From Hybos culiciformis (lineage: Eukaryota > Arthropoda > Insecta > Diptera > Hybotidae): a stretch of 64,000 bases of DNA. The stretch is from the NCBI GenBank assembly GCA_964007475.1, contig OZ023275.1, forward strand, positions 36,513,381 to 36,577,380. The letters are read 5' to 3'. This document shows, in pieces, positions 27,368 through 37,915 of this stretch; within the stretch, counting starts at the first letter, position 1; each line of letters opens with the position of its first letter. The notes beneath the pieces were generated by a model, which worked only from the letters and a program-made list of their open reading frames with translations, ran no database searches and was not told the origin of the DNA. Made by a program: the position numbers and the translations under genes.

Positions 27368-27808
27368 TTCTTTACACATGAAAAATTTCCATCTAACGCA
27401 GAGATTAGACTGGATAGTAAACTGATCATTGTATCTGTTTTTTATCTGGGTTTGTAGGAAGATAGTTGATTGAGTGTCTTTTTACTATCCTGATTTCTAT
27501 CAAGATTTTTATCATGTTTTCATTTTTTTGTATTAAATTTTTTTGTTTTTTTTTTTAGTACAGTGATAAAAAAAAAACAAGGCATACAATTTTTAATTTT
27601 GTATTGTTAAAGTAAAAAAAAAATATTTGTTCTTTTTTTCTGACTGTGACTATCCAGTCAACTATCTTCTCAACTGTCTTGATTAAATCCTGCTAGTAGA
27701 GAAGATAGTAAATTGACAATTAATAAAGTAATAAAATTTCACCAATCCATTCAACTACTATCTTCGTCAAGATTGTAAAAAAATCCAGTCTAACCTGGGG
27801 GTAAAGAA
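27368..27808. mobile_element. terminal-inverted-repeat MITE, family unassigned
   Basis: The ends read TTCTTTAC...GTTAGACTGGAT in inverted orientation; the left copy (GATTAGACTGGAT at about 27,402) seems to have an extra block of about 20 bases inside. The interior has several GAAGATAGT/ACTATCTTC words in both orientations, a sub-terminal repeat pattern. I see no clear target duplication. It abuts the hAT MITE on its left. Confidence 0.6.
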
Positions 27809-28019
27809 TTTGGACCTACTTAACTTAGCAGTGATTGGAAAAAATAATTCGTACAGGATTTTTTAAGTTTGAAATTAATTATTAAAAATTAGGTCTTATA
27901 TTACAACTAAGGTTTTTAAACCCTCTACTTATTGGACACTTCAACAAGTGAACATTCTAATAATTTTTTAATTAAAAAAAAAGAAACATTCAGCATTCCA
28001 TGAAGTCTTAAGATGTCAC

Positions 28020-28051
28020 ATCAGCTGAAATTAAAGGAATTCATGACGTCA
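28020..28051. promoter_or_regulatory. ATCAGCTGA plus TGACGTCA upstream of HYOU1
   Basis: ATCAGCTGA is at 28,020-28,028 and the CRE/ATF palindrome TGACGTCA at 28,044-28,051. The pair recurs upstream of the TXNDC15-like gene in opposite order. ATF-type bZIP proteins, including those of the ER stress response, bind such sites. This is motif evidence only. Confidence 0.45.
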
Positions 28052-28113
28052 TCACTAAGATCTGTTTTTTTACTGCCAAAGTATAAAATAAAAAAATAAA
28101 AACCAGAAACGTC

Positions 28114-28121
28114 TGACGTGG
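28114..28121 (+). promoter_or_regulatory. UPRE-like element (TGACGTGG)
   Basis: TGACGTGG is the XBP1-binding core of the unfolded protein response element. It lies about 150 bases before a consensus splice donor (28,268) that is a good candidate for the end of a noncoding first exon of the HYOU1 homologue, so it is placed as a proximal promoter site. HYOU1 is a known unfolded-protein-response target in animals. Confidence 0.55.
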
Positions 28122-28267
28122 TTTAATCATTTTTATTTTGCCGCATTTAAGAAAAAATAATTATTTAAATAGAATTTATAAAATTTATTCTTTTTTATTA
28201 AATAAATATTAAATAATATTTAAATATTATTTATTTATTTTAGAAATAATAATAATAATATTAAAAG

Positions 28268-29124
28268 GTAAGATAAATAAAAAAAATTTTATTAATTGAG
28301 AAATTTGTGAATTTTTTTCATTCATTCACAAATTCACATTTTTCTTGTTGAAAGAAGGGAAAGAAAAAAAAAAAAAAATGTTGACATGGACAAATTGGAT
28401 TTTTTTTTTTTCAAATTAGATTTTTTTTATTCGGCAAAAATGAATAAAAAAAACTCTAAATTTTCATAAGAAAAAAATAAAATTTTAATAAATTTCATTT
28501 AAAAAAAATAAATAGGCAGGTTTTTGTCGGAAATAGAAAAATTTAAAGAAATTCTTCTGACCGCAGTAAAAGGTTTATAACCTCACTGTAAGGTTTTTTT
28601 TTTCTCCAAAACGTTGATTAAATAAAATAATCTGGAGCTCTAGACTAACCGCGAACTGCCTAGGCACCTACTCAAATTCTTCTCTTAAATGCTATCTGTA
28701 GGTTAATTTTTTTCAACTGCCCTCACCGCAGCTTTATAAAAGCCTTTCTGGAAATTACGTTTGATTTTTTAAGCTAATAATTGATATTTTAGCAAGCAAG
28801 GCACTCAGTTATATAGGTAAAGTATAAATAGGTCTTAAATACCTACGATTTCTACACCTAGGCTTTCTGAACTACACTTGTGACAATAATTGTGACACAA
28901 AATTTATCGACACCATTTTGAAAAAGAAAGAAAACGTATAATTTAAAATACAATTTTTATACATAACGACCAACCCATTTAAAGACGGAGTGAGCTAAGA
29001 GTTAGGTAGTAGGTAGGTGATGATGTAATACAATTAAAAATCTTGAAACTAGTTATAAGATATAAGTCCTACTGATGACGATAATGTAATTAACTTTATG
29101 ATTTTTTTTTTTTTTGATTTTCAG
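28268..29124 (+). other. inferred 5'UTR intron of HYOU1
   Basis: The HYOU1 start codon lies three bases after a TTTTCAG acceptor (AG at 29,123-29,124), so there must be an upstream noncoding exon. AAAAG|GTAAGA at 28,263-28,273 is the best donor nearby and follows the UPRE-like site. The intron would be 857 bases. The donor choice is inferred. Confidence 0.5.
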
Positions 29125-29127
29125 ACA

Positions 29128-32100
29128 ATGACGTGTACTTTGAAAAAGCTCCATTTGGAGCTGTTGGCTGCTTTTTTATTATGCTTATCATTGATTAGCT
29201 TAACAAATGGTGCTGCTGTTATGTCTGTGGATTTCGGTAACGAATGGATTAAAGTTGCCGTTGTATCACCTGGCTTACCAATGGAAATAGCCTTGAATAA
29301 AGAATCTAAAAGAAAAACTCCAGCTGTTGTTGCTTTCCGTGATGGAATAAGAACAGTTGGTGAAGATGCCCAAACAATTGGTGTTAAATTTCCATCAAAA
29401 GCATATGCATATTTATTAGATTTACTTGGCAAAGATATTAGCAATCCAATGGTCGAATTATATCGGTAATGAATTTTTTTTTTTTTTTAGAACACGTGCT
29501 TACGAAATCGATGTTTTTTGTAGATTCTGAATATTCTGAATGTGTCTCAAGCGATACTCCGAAAGATATATCAAAGATCCACTTAATAAGATATATCAAA
29601 GATCCACCTAGTTAAAATATAAATAATATAGACATTTCCATATTAGACATGTCAAATTGTTAAAGAAGAGCTAAAAATATATTAATTTTTTTTTTTTTCA
29701 GTAAACGGTATCCTTATTACGAAATAATTGCTGATCCAGATCGTAATACTGTTGTCTTTAAATCAGAGAATGATCAAGAATTTAAAGTTGAGGAATTAGT
29801 TGCACAAATGTTACAGAAGGCAAAGGAATATGCCGAGGATGCCACTGCTCAGCCTATAAGTGAATGTGTACTAATTGTGCCTGGTTTTTGGGGACAAGCT
29901 GAACGTTCTGCATACATAACAGCAGCTAATTTAGCTAATTTGAAAGTTTTGCAATTAATTAATGATTATTCGGCTGTTGCATTAAACTATGGAGTTTTTA
30001 ATCGAGGGGAAATTAATGAAACTGCTCAATATTTGCTATTTTACGATATGGGATCACAAAAAACTTCGGCAGCTGTTGTCAGCTATCAATTAGTTAAAGA
30101 CAAAGTAACTCGCGAAACTAATCCAGTTGTTCAAGTTTTGGGAGTTGGTTTTGATCGAACTTTGGGAGGACTAGAAATTCAATTAAGATTGAGAGATTAT
30201 TTGGCTAGAGAATTTAATGCTTTGAAGAAAACTAAAACTGATGTTTTGAAAAATGGCAGAGCTTTAGCGAAGCTATTCAAAGAGGCCGGACGTCTCAAGA
30301 ACGTTTTAAGCGCTAATGCGGATCATTATGCACAAATTGAAAATTTGATCGAAGATCATGATTTTAAATTGCAAGTAACACGTGAAAAACTTGAAGAATT
30401 ATGTTCAGATTTATGGCCTCATGTTGTCAAGCCATTGCGACAAGCCTTAAAATCATCTGGCTTAAGTTTGGATGTGATGAAACAGGTTATAATATTTGGA
30501 GGTGGTACTCGAGTTCCTAAAATTCAGGAAATTTTGAAAGATGAAATCAAGCAGGAATTGGGAAAAAGTTTGAATTCTGATGAAGCTGCTGTTATGGGTG
30601 CAGTTTATAAAGCTGCTGATCTTGCTATGGGATTTAAAGTGAAAAAATTCATTATCAAAGATGCAGTTCTATTTCCAATTCATATTGCTTTTAATCGAAT
30701 TTTAGAAGATGGTACTCAGAAAGAAATCAAACGAACTCTATTCGGTCAAATGAATGCTTACCCACAAAAAAAAGTTATTACTTTTAATAAGAATGTAAAT
30801 GATTTTGATTTTCATGTTAATTATGCAGATTTAGGTTATTTACCCGAAAATGAAATTCCATTCATTGGTAGCTTAAATTTGAGTCATATTCAGCTAAAAA
30901 AAGTAGCCGAAATTTTAGATAAAAATCAGGGTGAAAAAACAGAATCGAAAGGAATAAAAGCACATTTTGCCCTTGATGATTCTGGACTATTCGATTTAAC
31001 ATCAGTTGAGTATGTTTTCGAAAAACAAAAATCTGAAGAAGACGAAAGTACTTTATCTAAATTGGGTAGTACGATTAGTAAACTGTTTTCTGGTGGTGAC
31101 AGCAAAAAAGATGACGAAGTTAAAAAAGAAGAGGAAAAATCCGATGAGAAAAAAACAGACGGTAGCGAATCGGAAGAATCTGAAAATAAAAGTGAAAATA
31201 AAAAAGATGAAGATAATGAAAAGAAAACCGAAGAACAGCCTGATTTGAAATTGAATCAATCTGAAGAAATTAAAGGAAATGAAACTAAATCCGAAGGTAA
31301 ATTTAATAAAAATTGCGTAATACATAAAATAGTAGTTAATAAAAATTAGTTACATATTTAAAAAAAAAACAACCCCTTTTTTGTACTAATTATTTATGTA
31401 ATAAAAAAATCTCCGTACTTATGTTTTATCATCCTTATCTTTTTTTAGGTGCTGCTCCAAAGAATGAAACTACAAAAGTGATTATAAAAGAACCAGTTGA
31501 ATATGATTATGCTCTGAAGTTTACTAATCCATTATCAGGAGAAAATTTTGAAAACTCTTATAAAAAATTGGATGAGATAAATAGGGTAGAATATAATCGT
31601 GTTCGAAGAGAATCTGCTTTTAATTCTCTCGAATCTCACGTTATCGAAACCCAAGATAAATTACAGCAAAAGGAATATTCCAGTTGTACAACTGAGGAAG
31701 AAATGCAAAAAATTTTGAAAGAATGTTCAGAAACTTCAGAATGGTTATATGATGGAGGGGAAGATGCATCAGCAGAAGATTTAGAAAAGAGATTAGTACA
31801 GTTACAGAAATTGACAAATGAAGTGTATAAACGCCACTGGGAACACGAAGAGCGTCCAGAAGCTATGAAGGCATTAACTGCGCTAATTGAGCATTCGAAT
31901 AAATTTTTAGAAAATGCCAAAAATTTAACAAAAGAAGTTAATCCGGAAAAAGATATCTTCACCGAAATTGAATTAAAAAAACTGGAAGAAGTTATATTTG
32001 AAACAACAAATTGGAAAAAAGATGAAAGTAAAGCTCAATCAAAATTGAAAAGAAATGAAGTACTTCGAGTAACCGTGAAGGACATTTCCGAGAAAATGGC

Positions 32101-32374
32101 AGTATTAGATCGTGAAGTTAAATATTTAGTAAATAAGCTAAAAATATGGAGACCTAAACCTACTCCAAAAAAAGAGAAAAAAGACGGTAAAAATTCAAAT
32201 GAAACAAAAGTAAATGAAACTGATACTGTGGAAAATTCAGAATCTGAAAAAGTTGAACCACAAATTGAAGAGCCTGTTAAAGAAGAAAATGTCACACCGA
32301 ACACAATAAAAGATGAGGAAGCTGCTGCTGAAACTGCCAATGAAGAAGAAAAAGAAAAGCATGGAGAGCTATAA
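29128..32374 (+). CDS. HYOU1: hypoxia up-regulated protein 1 (HYOU1/GRP170) homologue, ER Hsp70-family chaperone
   Basis: Three coding exons, 29,128-29,465, 29,702-31,296 and 31,449-32,374, have GT/AG introns and consistent phases and give about 952 residues (human about 1,000). The start is the ATG just after the acceptor at 29,124, followed by a signal peptide ending near residue 30. The Hsp70 ATPase fold is shown by [13 protein letters not shown] (about residue 34), [15 protein letters not shown] (about 226) and the adenosine motif [14 protein letters not shown] (about 376). A substrate-binding beta domain follows. Then comes a long Lys/Glu-rich acidic insertion (about 557-645) broken by intron 2, and an extended alpha-helical lid with a conserved WLYDGGEDA segment. 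The C-terminus is KHGEL, an ER-retrieval signal variant. GRP170 acts in the ER lumen as a holdase and as nucleotide exchange factor for BiP. It is likely induced by ER stress through the upstream UPRE/CRE sites. Confidence 0.96.
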
Positions 32375-32399
32375 AAATAATTGATACTTAGGAAATCAA

Positions 32400-35300
32400 T
32401 TTTGACTGAAGTTTGTTCAAGACAATTTTATTAGAAATTTTTGTGAAAAAGAAATTTAGTTTTCAAGTTTTTAAAATACAATCATCTCGATCTTATTTAT
32501 TGCATTACATTGCATATTTTTTTTTAATCAAATAACTTAAACACCTTAATTTCCAGTTCAATAACCTGCTGAAATAGAGTTTGATTATATTAAACTCACA
32601 GGGCAGAAACAAAACCTATTCATCCCTCCATGTTGTTATAAAAAGGCAACTACTGTTCAGCCAATATTATTTAGTTAAAAGTCTTGAACAAACTTTTTTT
32701 TTTAACATATTAGGCACAATTTAAGTTAAATTATTATAAATGAAATGAAAGAATGGAATTTCATTTCATCAAAAAAAAAAAATAATGAATACCTACAATT
32801 TTGTAAATTTCATTTCATACAAGAAAAAAAAAATGTTAAAAATCTAAAAACAATCGTGATCATTGTATAATATTTTTTTTTTATTAAAATAAAACTTTTA
32901 TAAAAAAAAATAACAAATAGAAGTATTTATATATTTATCTAATAAGAAAATAAAAGTGATAAAAACATTGAAAAAAAAAACGTATATGTAAAAAAATGTA
33001 TTGATGATTTGAAAAACTAATTATTACATACATAGTTTTATCATTATTTAAGCAAAAACTAAATATAAAATACACACAATTAAGAAAGAAAAATTAAAAA
33101 ATCAGGTGTCAAATAGGGGGACAATAAATATTATCCGGTTGATTTTCGATGAACGTTTCGTATGTCCCTGATTATTATGAAGTAAATGCCAATATATTGG
33201 TGTATCATTATCTTCATTTTGGTTTAATACTAAGAACTTGTTCACCAATCAAATCTGATTCAATAAATTTCTTTCATTGTTCATTCGTAGAAGTGATTTG
33301 TTTTTTGGGGTTTATAAATTTATTACACACAAAAATAACTTCAATTTCAACGTATACTTAAAGTAAAAAAAGTATTTTTTTTTGATATAGTTTTTATAAA
33401 ATAGGATTATTAATTCCTTCATATTCGTTTCAATTTTCATATTGAACCTGCTAAAGGATATTATATATTAAATAAGATAATTCAAAATTAAATTCATGTA
33501 AAAATGAATTATACATTTTTTTTATTATACATAATATTCTTAATATTTATAAAATATAAACCATTTCTTGAGCTCTCCTGATTATTTAAAAAAGTGCAAT
33601 TCTTGATTATTTAATTTATTTTTTAGGTCAAACTATATCAACAAAATAGTTTTTAATATTGTATTCTTGTATTTTTTGTAGAAATGTCGGTTTAAATATT
33701 AAGTAAAATGAAAATTACCTACTGGTGTTAAAACACAAAAAAACTTAAATCTCCAGAAATAAAAAGTATTGCGCACATTTTACCTTGTGAAATTTCTTAA
33801 GCAATCTTTTTTATTCATTTGCTTTTGAACAATTTTTATAAATGTCCACTAGAATTTCGCAGGCAGGCCCAGTAAATTAATTGTTTTTTTTTTTCAATCC
33901 GGTTAAAGCCAAAGTTGAAAATGTCGATAACAACCAACATGGTTTTTATGTTTCAATAAGATGGAAAAAACAATTTCAATTAACTATAGAAAGACATTTA
34001 AAAATAATTTTCAACAAAATAAAAAATTAAAATTCAATTTACTTTTAAATTTCATTCCAGTGAGTGTTGTTTTTTATTTGTTCAAAATAACTACTACTAA
34101 AGTAAATAAGTAAGAATAATAAAAAAGACATGCTAACCCATTATTGTAATTTTAATTTTAGAAAAAGTAAAAAAAATAATAAATAAAATAAATTTGTTTG
34201 AAGGGTTTTCCTTGTATTTTCTTTAAATCTAATGCTTTGCATGAAAAAATTTACTTTGTCAACTTTAAATTATACAGGTTAATAAAAATAAACTATTAAA
34301 TACATTTTTTAATGTTTTTTTTTTTTTTATTTTCACTTTATGTTAGAATTCATAAAAGGATAACTATAAGATTTTAAGATCCTAAGAGATACTAAGGTAC
34401 CCTTATTATACGAAACAGAAATAAAACTTCATCGTTTTATTTAAGTAATGTTGTTTTTAACGACTTTAAACTATATAAGACGTAATAAAAATATAAAATA
34501 TATTTTTATATGCCTTATGTATTTTTTTTTTTTTAATCACGAAACAGCTTTTAACTTAATTTTTCTACGTATAATATTATTATTCGCCTACAAATGTGCA
34601 ATGTAAAGTTCATAAATAAATTTGATATTAGATAAACATTTTTTGATAACGCATTATTCTCCAATTCTGTAAATTCTACAGAATCATTTTTCTACTTATC
34701 ATTTTTCTTTATTTAGTAGGAAATTAAGACTATCCAATATTATATTGTTTTCGTAATTAATTTTGAGTTTTAATTGAAAATTTTAAAATTAATATAGAAA
34801 TGCGGCTAACATTTAATTGAGAGTTTTATGTTTGCATTTTTTTTAAATACCTTCATATGTAGGTCCAGTATGTTAGTTACAAATACAATGCTTTTTTCGC
34901 TGTCTTAATCCGACAAATTGGATGTTTTTTTTATGTCATTATATTCAATCACTTCTAATCCGCGAGAACTGTCAAAACTGCAAACACTTACAAAATATGA
35001 TATAAAAAAAGAGAAAATATTTATGTGGCGAAACAAGGTTTGCTGGGACAGTTACTAAAAATTATAAATTTAAACAAGGTACCACTATCTATGTATAGTT
35101 GAAATATTTGAACAATATGCATTCGCGAACATTTTCTGAAAATTTATAAATAATTCTTAATGGAAAATGAAAAGTTAGTATTTTTTATTTATATACACAT
35201 ATAATTATATATAGGTACTTAATATACAAATAAATTCTATGTGGGGTGAAAAATATTATAAATTTGCATTTTTAATTTGATTTTGGGAGTAGCTAGATTT

Positions 35301-36821
35301 TAATTTATCTTTTTGGTATCCAGAAAATATTTTGAGTTCAAAATGTGTCAACACATCCTTTTTGATTTTTTTTTTTTTTTTGATTTAGATATAAAAACAT
35401 AAACACAACATTATTATAATATGAAAGTTATTTTGCATTTATTTTAGATTTTAGAAAATTAATATTTTTAGCTGAACTCAAATGTGTACCGAAAAAAATA
35501 TATATTTTCAAAAACACTGTAAATATTATTTTGTGATTAACTGATGACAGATAAATATTGTACGTATACTTCGTATTAAAGAAATATAACTTGGATAAGC
35601 ATATTATGCATATTATTTAGACTAGATATTTTTATCTGAATGACGAAATCCTAAAAGTGTATTTAATTTTCAAGTGTTAAGGTAGATCTAGCAAGTTAAG
35701 TTATTTGCTTCCAAGTGCAAGCAGTCTTAAACTAAACTGAGAAAGCAAGTGATAGAGGAAGTAAATTCAAGTAAATGTATGTATAAACGCTTACTTACAC
35801 AAAAAATCACTTGCTTCAAGGAGTTTACTTGCTTTTGCGACTACGGGCCAATAAACTACTTCCTGGCTATAGTATAATGTTTTTTTTTTCGATTGAAATT
35901 TGAAATTAAAAAATGAGTGCCAGGAATTAATTTTAATAGTAAAAATAGTTTGGAAGTCGAGAACCAAACCATTAAACAAAGGAAGAAAAGAAGTATTATA
36001 TATAAGTAAGTATATATAAGTATATATATAAATAAGTTGCATGATCGGGGAGAAATAAATTTGGCGTGAAAATTAACCCTTCGGGAAAATCCGTGAATCA
36101 AATATATTTGACGCATATTAGATATTTGTTGTAAAAAATTCTGAATTGCTCAATTTTATCAGTGTATACTAATCCATACATATGTACATATATATATTTT
36201 ACATTTTATCAAAATTGAAAATTTATTAGCACTCTATATGTATTTATTTTGTCAGTGAATATGGCATGTCGATGCATTTTGTATCATAATTTAATGACAT
36301 TTATAATATAATTACGGTTTTTGTATTCAGTGTATTTTACTTGAAAGAGTATAATAATATAATTAAAATATAATGTACGTACTAATATTTTGACAATAAA
36401 ATTTTTAAAACCTTATTTATATTATGATTACGTATATAATAGTAGACATTTTAGCAATAATATAAAATAAATCTATAGTGCTCGAATTTAATATGAAATA
36501 AATTATTTCTATCAATATTATGATATTGTAAATTATATAGTAATATATATGAATATGATAGTTAAGTTATGTAAATTAAATTTATATTTAATAATTTTAT
36601 GAATTTGATAATTAATATTCTTGTTTTTGTTTGATACCTACTTATTTTAATTCATGTCTATATTTTTCGAATTAAATATTAAAAAAAGTCATATATTGTT
36701 ATTAAGAGATTCATCAAACTTAACACTATCGCTTAGAAGAAATTTCCATAGTCCAATTTTCATTATTTTCACAAATTTTAAAAGATATAAAACAAAAATA
36801 TATTATACTTTGCTTTTGTTC
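32400..36821. other. gene-free A/T-rich stretch downstream of HYOU1
   Basis: This interval holds the 3'UTR of HYOU1 and then noncoding DNA. A small inverted repeat built on GAAATGAAA/TTTCATTTC lies at 32,740-32,820. At about 33,110-33,250 the minus strand has a short ankyrin-like peptide frame (see findings). At 35,690-35,850 the words ACTTGCTT and AAGCAAGT recur in both orientations without clear ends. No gene is supported. Confidence 0.6.
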
Positions 36822-36871
36822 AATAATAGTAGATTATTGTATATGTAAACTAAATTTGTTATTAATTAAGA

Positions 36872-36989
36872 GTTCTGTATACACAAAAATACATTGACAC
36901 GAGTCAATACTTATATCACGAGACCGAAGGTCGAGTGATATAAATTGACAAGTGTCAATGTATTTTTGTGTAAATACAGAACGAGTTGC
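36872..36989. repeat. internal palindrome of the Helentron-like element
   Basis: GTTCTGTATACACAAAAATA at the left pairs with TATTTTTGTGTAAATACAGAAC-type sequence at the right, around an extra inner inverted segment containing ATATCACGAG/CTCGTGATAT-like words. Copy B has the same outer arms but lacks the inner segment, so the palindrome has changed length between copies. Confidence 0.75.
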
Positions 36990-37065
36990 ATAACAAATTT
37001 TGTTTGCATATCCAATATACTGTTTTAATGCGTAGGGGAGAGGTAGTTGCAAAGAGAGAATATTT

Positions 37066-37322
37066 CGTCTGCTGAGAAATGAAACAACGTATGACATTCA
37101 TACGTCATTATTTGACAATAGCACCATTCGATTCCTCGTACTCGATTTTATAAGTACAACTACTTCGCAATATTCTTAATGTTGATTAAAATGTGTTTTT
37201 TAGATGAAAATTGTACGCTACTTGATATTTTTTCATACGTTTTTTTTAATTTTCAAATCTTTAAATTCAAATTACTCGAAACTATACTTTTCATTATACG
37301 TTGTTTCATTTCTGAGCAGGCG
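37066..37322. mobile_element. MITE nested in the Helentron-like element (first insert)
   Basis: The ends are inverted: CGTCTGCTGAGAAATGAAAC at the left and its near-complement, ending AGCAGGCG, at the right. They extend about 26 bases with two mismatches and include ACAACGTAT. Copy B of the host repeat passes directly from GAGAATA to the CTTCTCATTTT segment at this point, which gives the empty site. The exact edges and target duplication are blurred by flanking T runs. Confidence 0.75.
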
Positions 37323-37410
37323 ATTTTTTCTTCTCATTTTTTCTCAGTTTTTTTTTTTGTATTTGGCTGTATTGAAATATTGTGAGAGATATTATGTTTG
37401 TTAGGTATTA

Positions 37411-37695
37411 CCATTGAGTAATAATATTTATAAGAGGGACAGAATTCATACAAGTAAATTTTTTTCAAAAATTATGACAATATTTTGAATGTATTGAGTA
37501 AAACGTTTTAACTCAAATGTGTTTATTCTTAATTTTTTTTTTTTTTATATTGTATTAAGAATAAACACAATTTGAGTATGAAATTTTATTCAATACATTG
37601 AAAATATTGTCATCATTTTTGAGTTATTTGAAAATAAAATTCTGAAATTTACTTGTATGAATTCTGACCGTCTTATAAATATTATTACTCAATGG
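37411..37695. mobile_element. MITE nested in the Helentron-like element (second insert)
   Basis: A 285-base element is bounded by CCATTGAGTAATAATATTTA and its inverse ending CTCAATGG. Nearly its whole length is palindromic around a poly-T centre at about 37,535. TATTA is duplicated at 37,406-37,410 and 37,696-37,700. Copy B reads straight through as AGGTATTACGTAAT, the pre-insertion site. It has no coding capacity. Confidence 0.88.
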
Positions 37696-37720
37696 TATTA
37701 CGTAATATTCAATACGAAAC

Positions 37721-37830
37721 ATCTAAATGATTTCATTATTTACGCTGATGCATCTAAATTTTTTCATTATATACGCTGATGCATCTAAATTTTTTCATTA
37801 TTTACGCAGATGCATCTAAATGATTGCATG
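37721..37830. repeat. 31-base tandem repeat, about 3.5 copies
   Basis: Units begin ATCTAAAT and end ACGCTGATGC or ACGCAGATGC. The same array occurs in copy B at about 55,824-55,930, so it belongs to the mobile element. Confidence 0.85.
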
Positions 37831-37915
37831 TGTATTGACGCATATAATACTCCATTTAGTGATCTAAATTCTATAGCACTAAATACAACATAACGATCCC
37901 CAACGCATTAAAAGT

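Larger units (their letters stand above)
36822..37915 (-). mobile_element. Helentron/HINE-like element, copy A, carrying two nested MITEs
   Basis: Outside its inserts this segment matches, in inverted orientation, 55,734-56,224. Read on the minus strand, it starts with TTTTAATGCGTTGGGGA (37,897-37,913 on the plus strand). It continues with a 31-base tandem array (37,721-37,830) and an inverted partner of the start (TTTTAATGCGTAGGGGA, 37,023-37,039). It then has a long palindrome (36,872-36,989) and ends in a terminal hairpin, CAATAAT-loop-ATTATTG, at 36,821-36,839. Sub-terminal inverted repeats, a tandem core and a 3' hairpin are the design of non-autonomous Helentrons (HINE, such as Drosophila DINE-1). 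Coordinates include the inserts at about 37,066-37,322 and 37,411-37,695. Confidence 0.75.

Noticed and set aside
31006..31325. Lys/Met-rich and Phe-rich frames inside HYOU1
   Set aside because: They are out-of-frame and antisense readings of the Lys/Glu-rich acidic insertion of HYOU1.
35690..35850. Cluster of ACTTGCTT/AAGCAAGT words
   Set aside because: The words occur in both orientations, but I found no terminal repeats or target duplication, so it is not called as a mobile element.
36834..37097. Open frame sharing ILSLQLPLPYALKQYIGY with one at 56,027-56,212
   Set aside because: The shared peptide arises because both frames cross the same sub-terminal region of the Helentron-like repeat; the frames run into unrelated sequence at either side.
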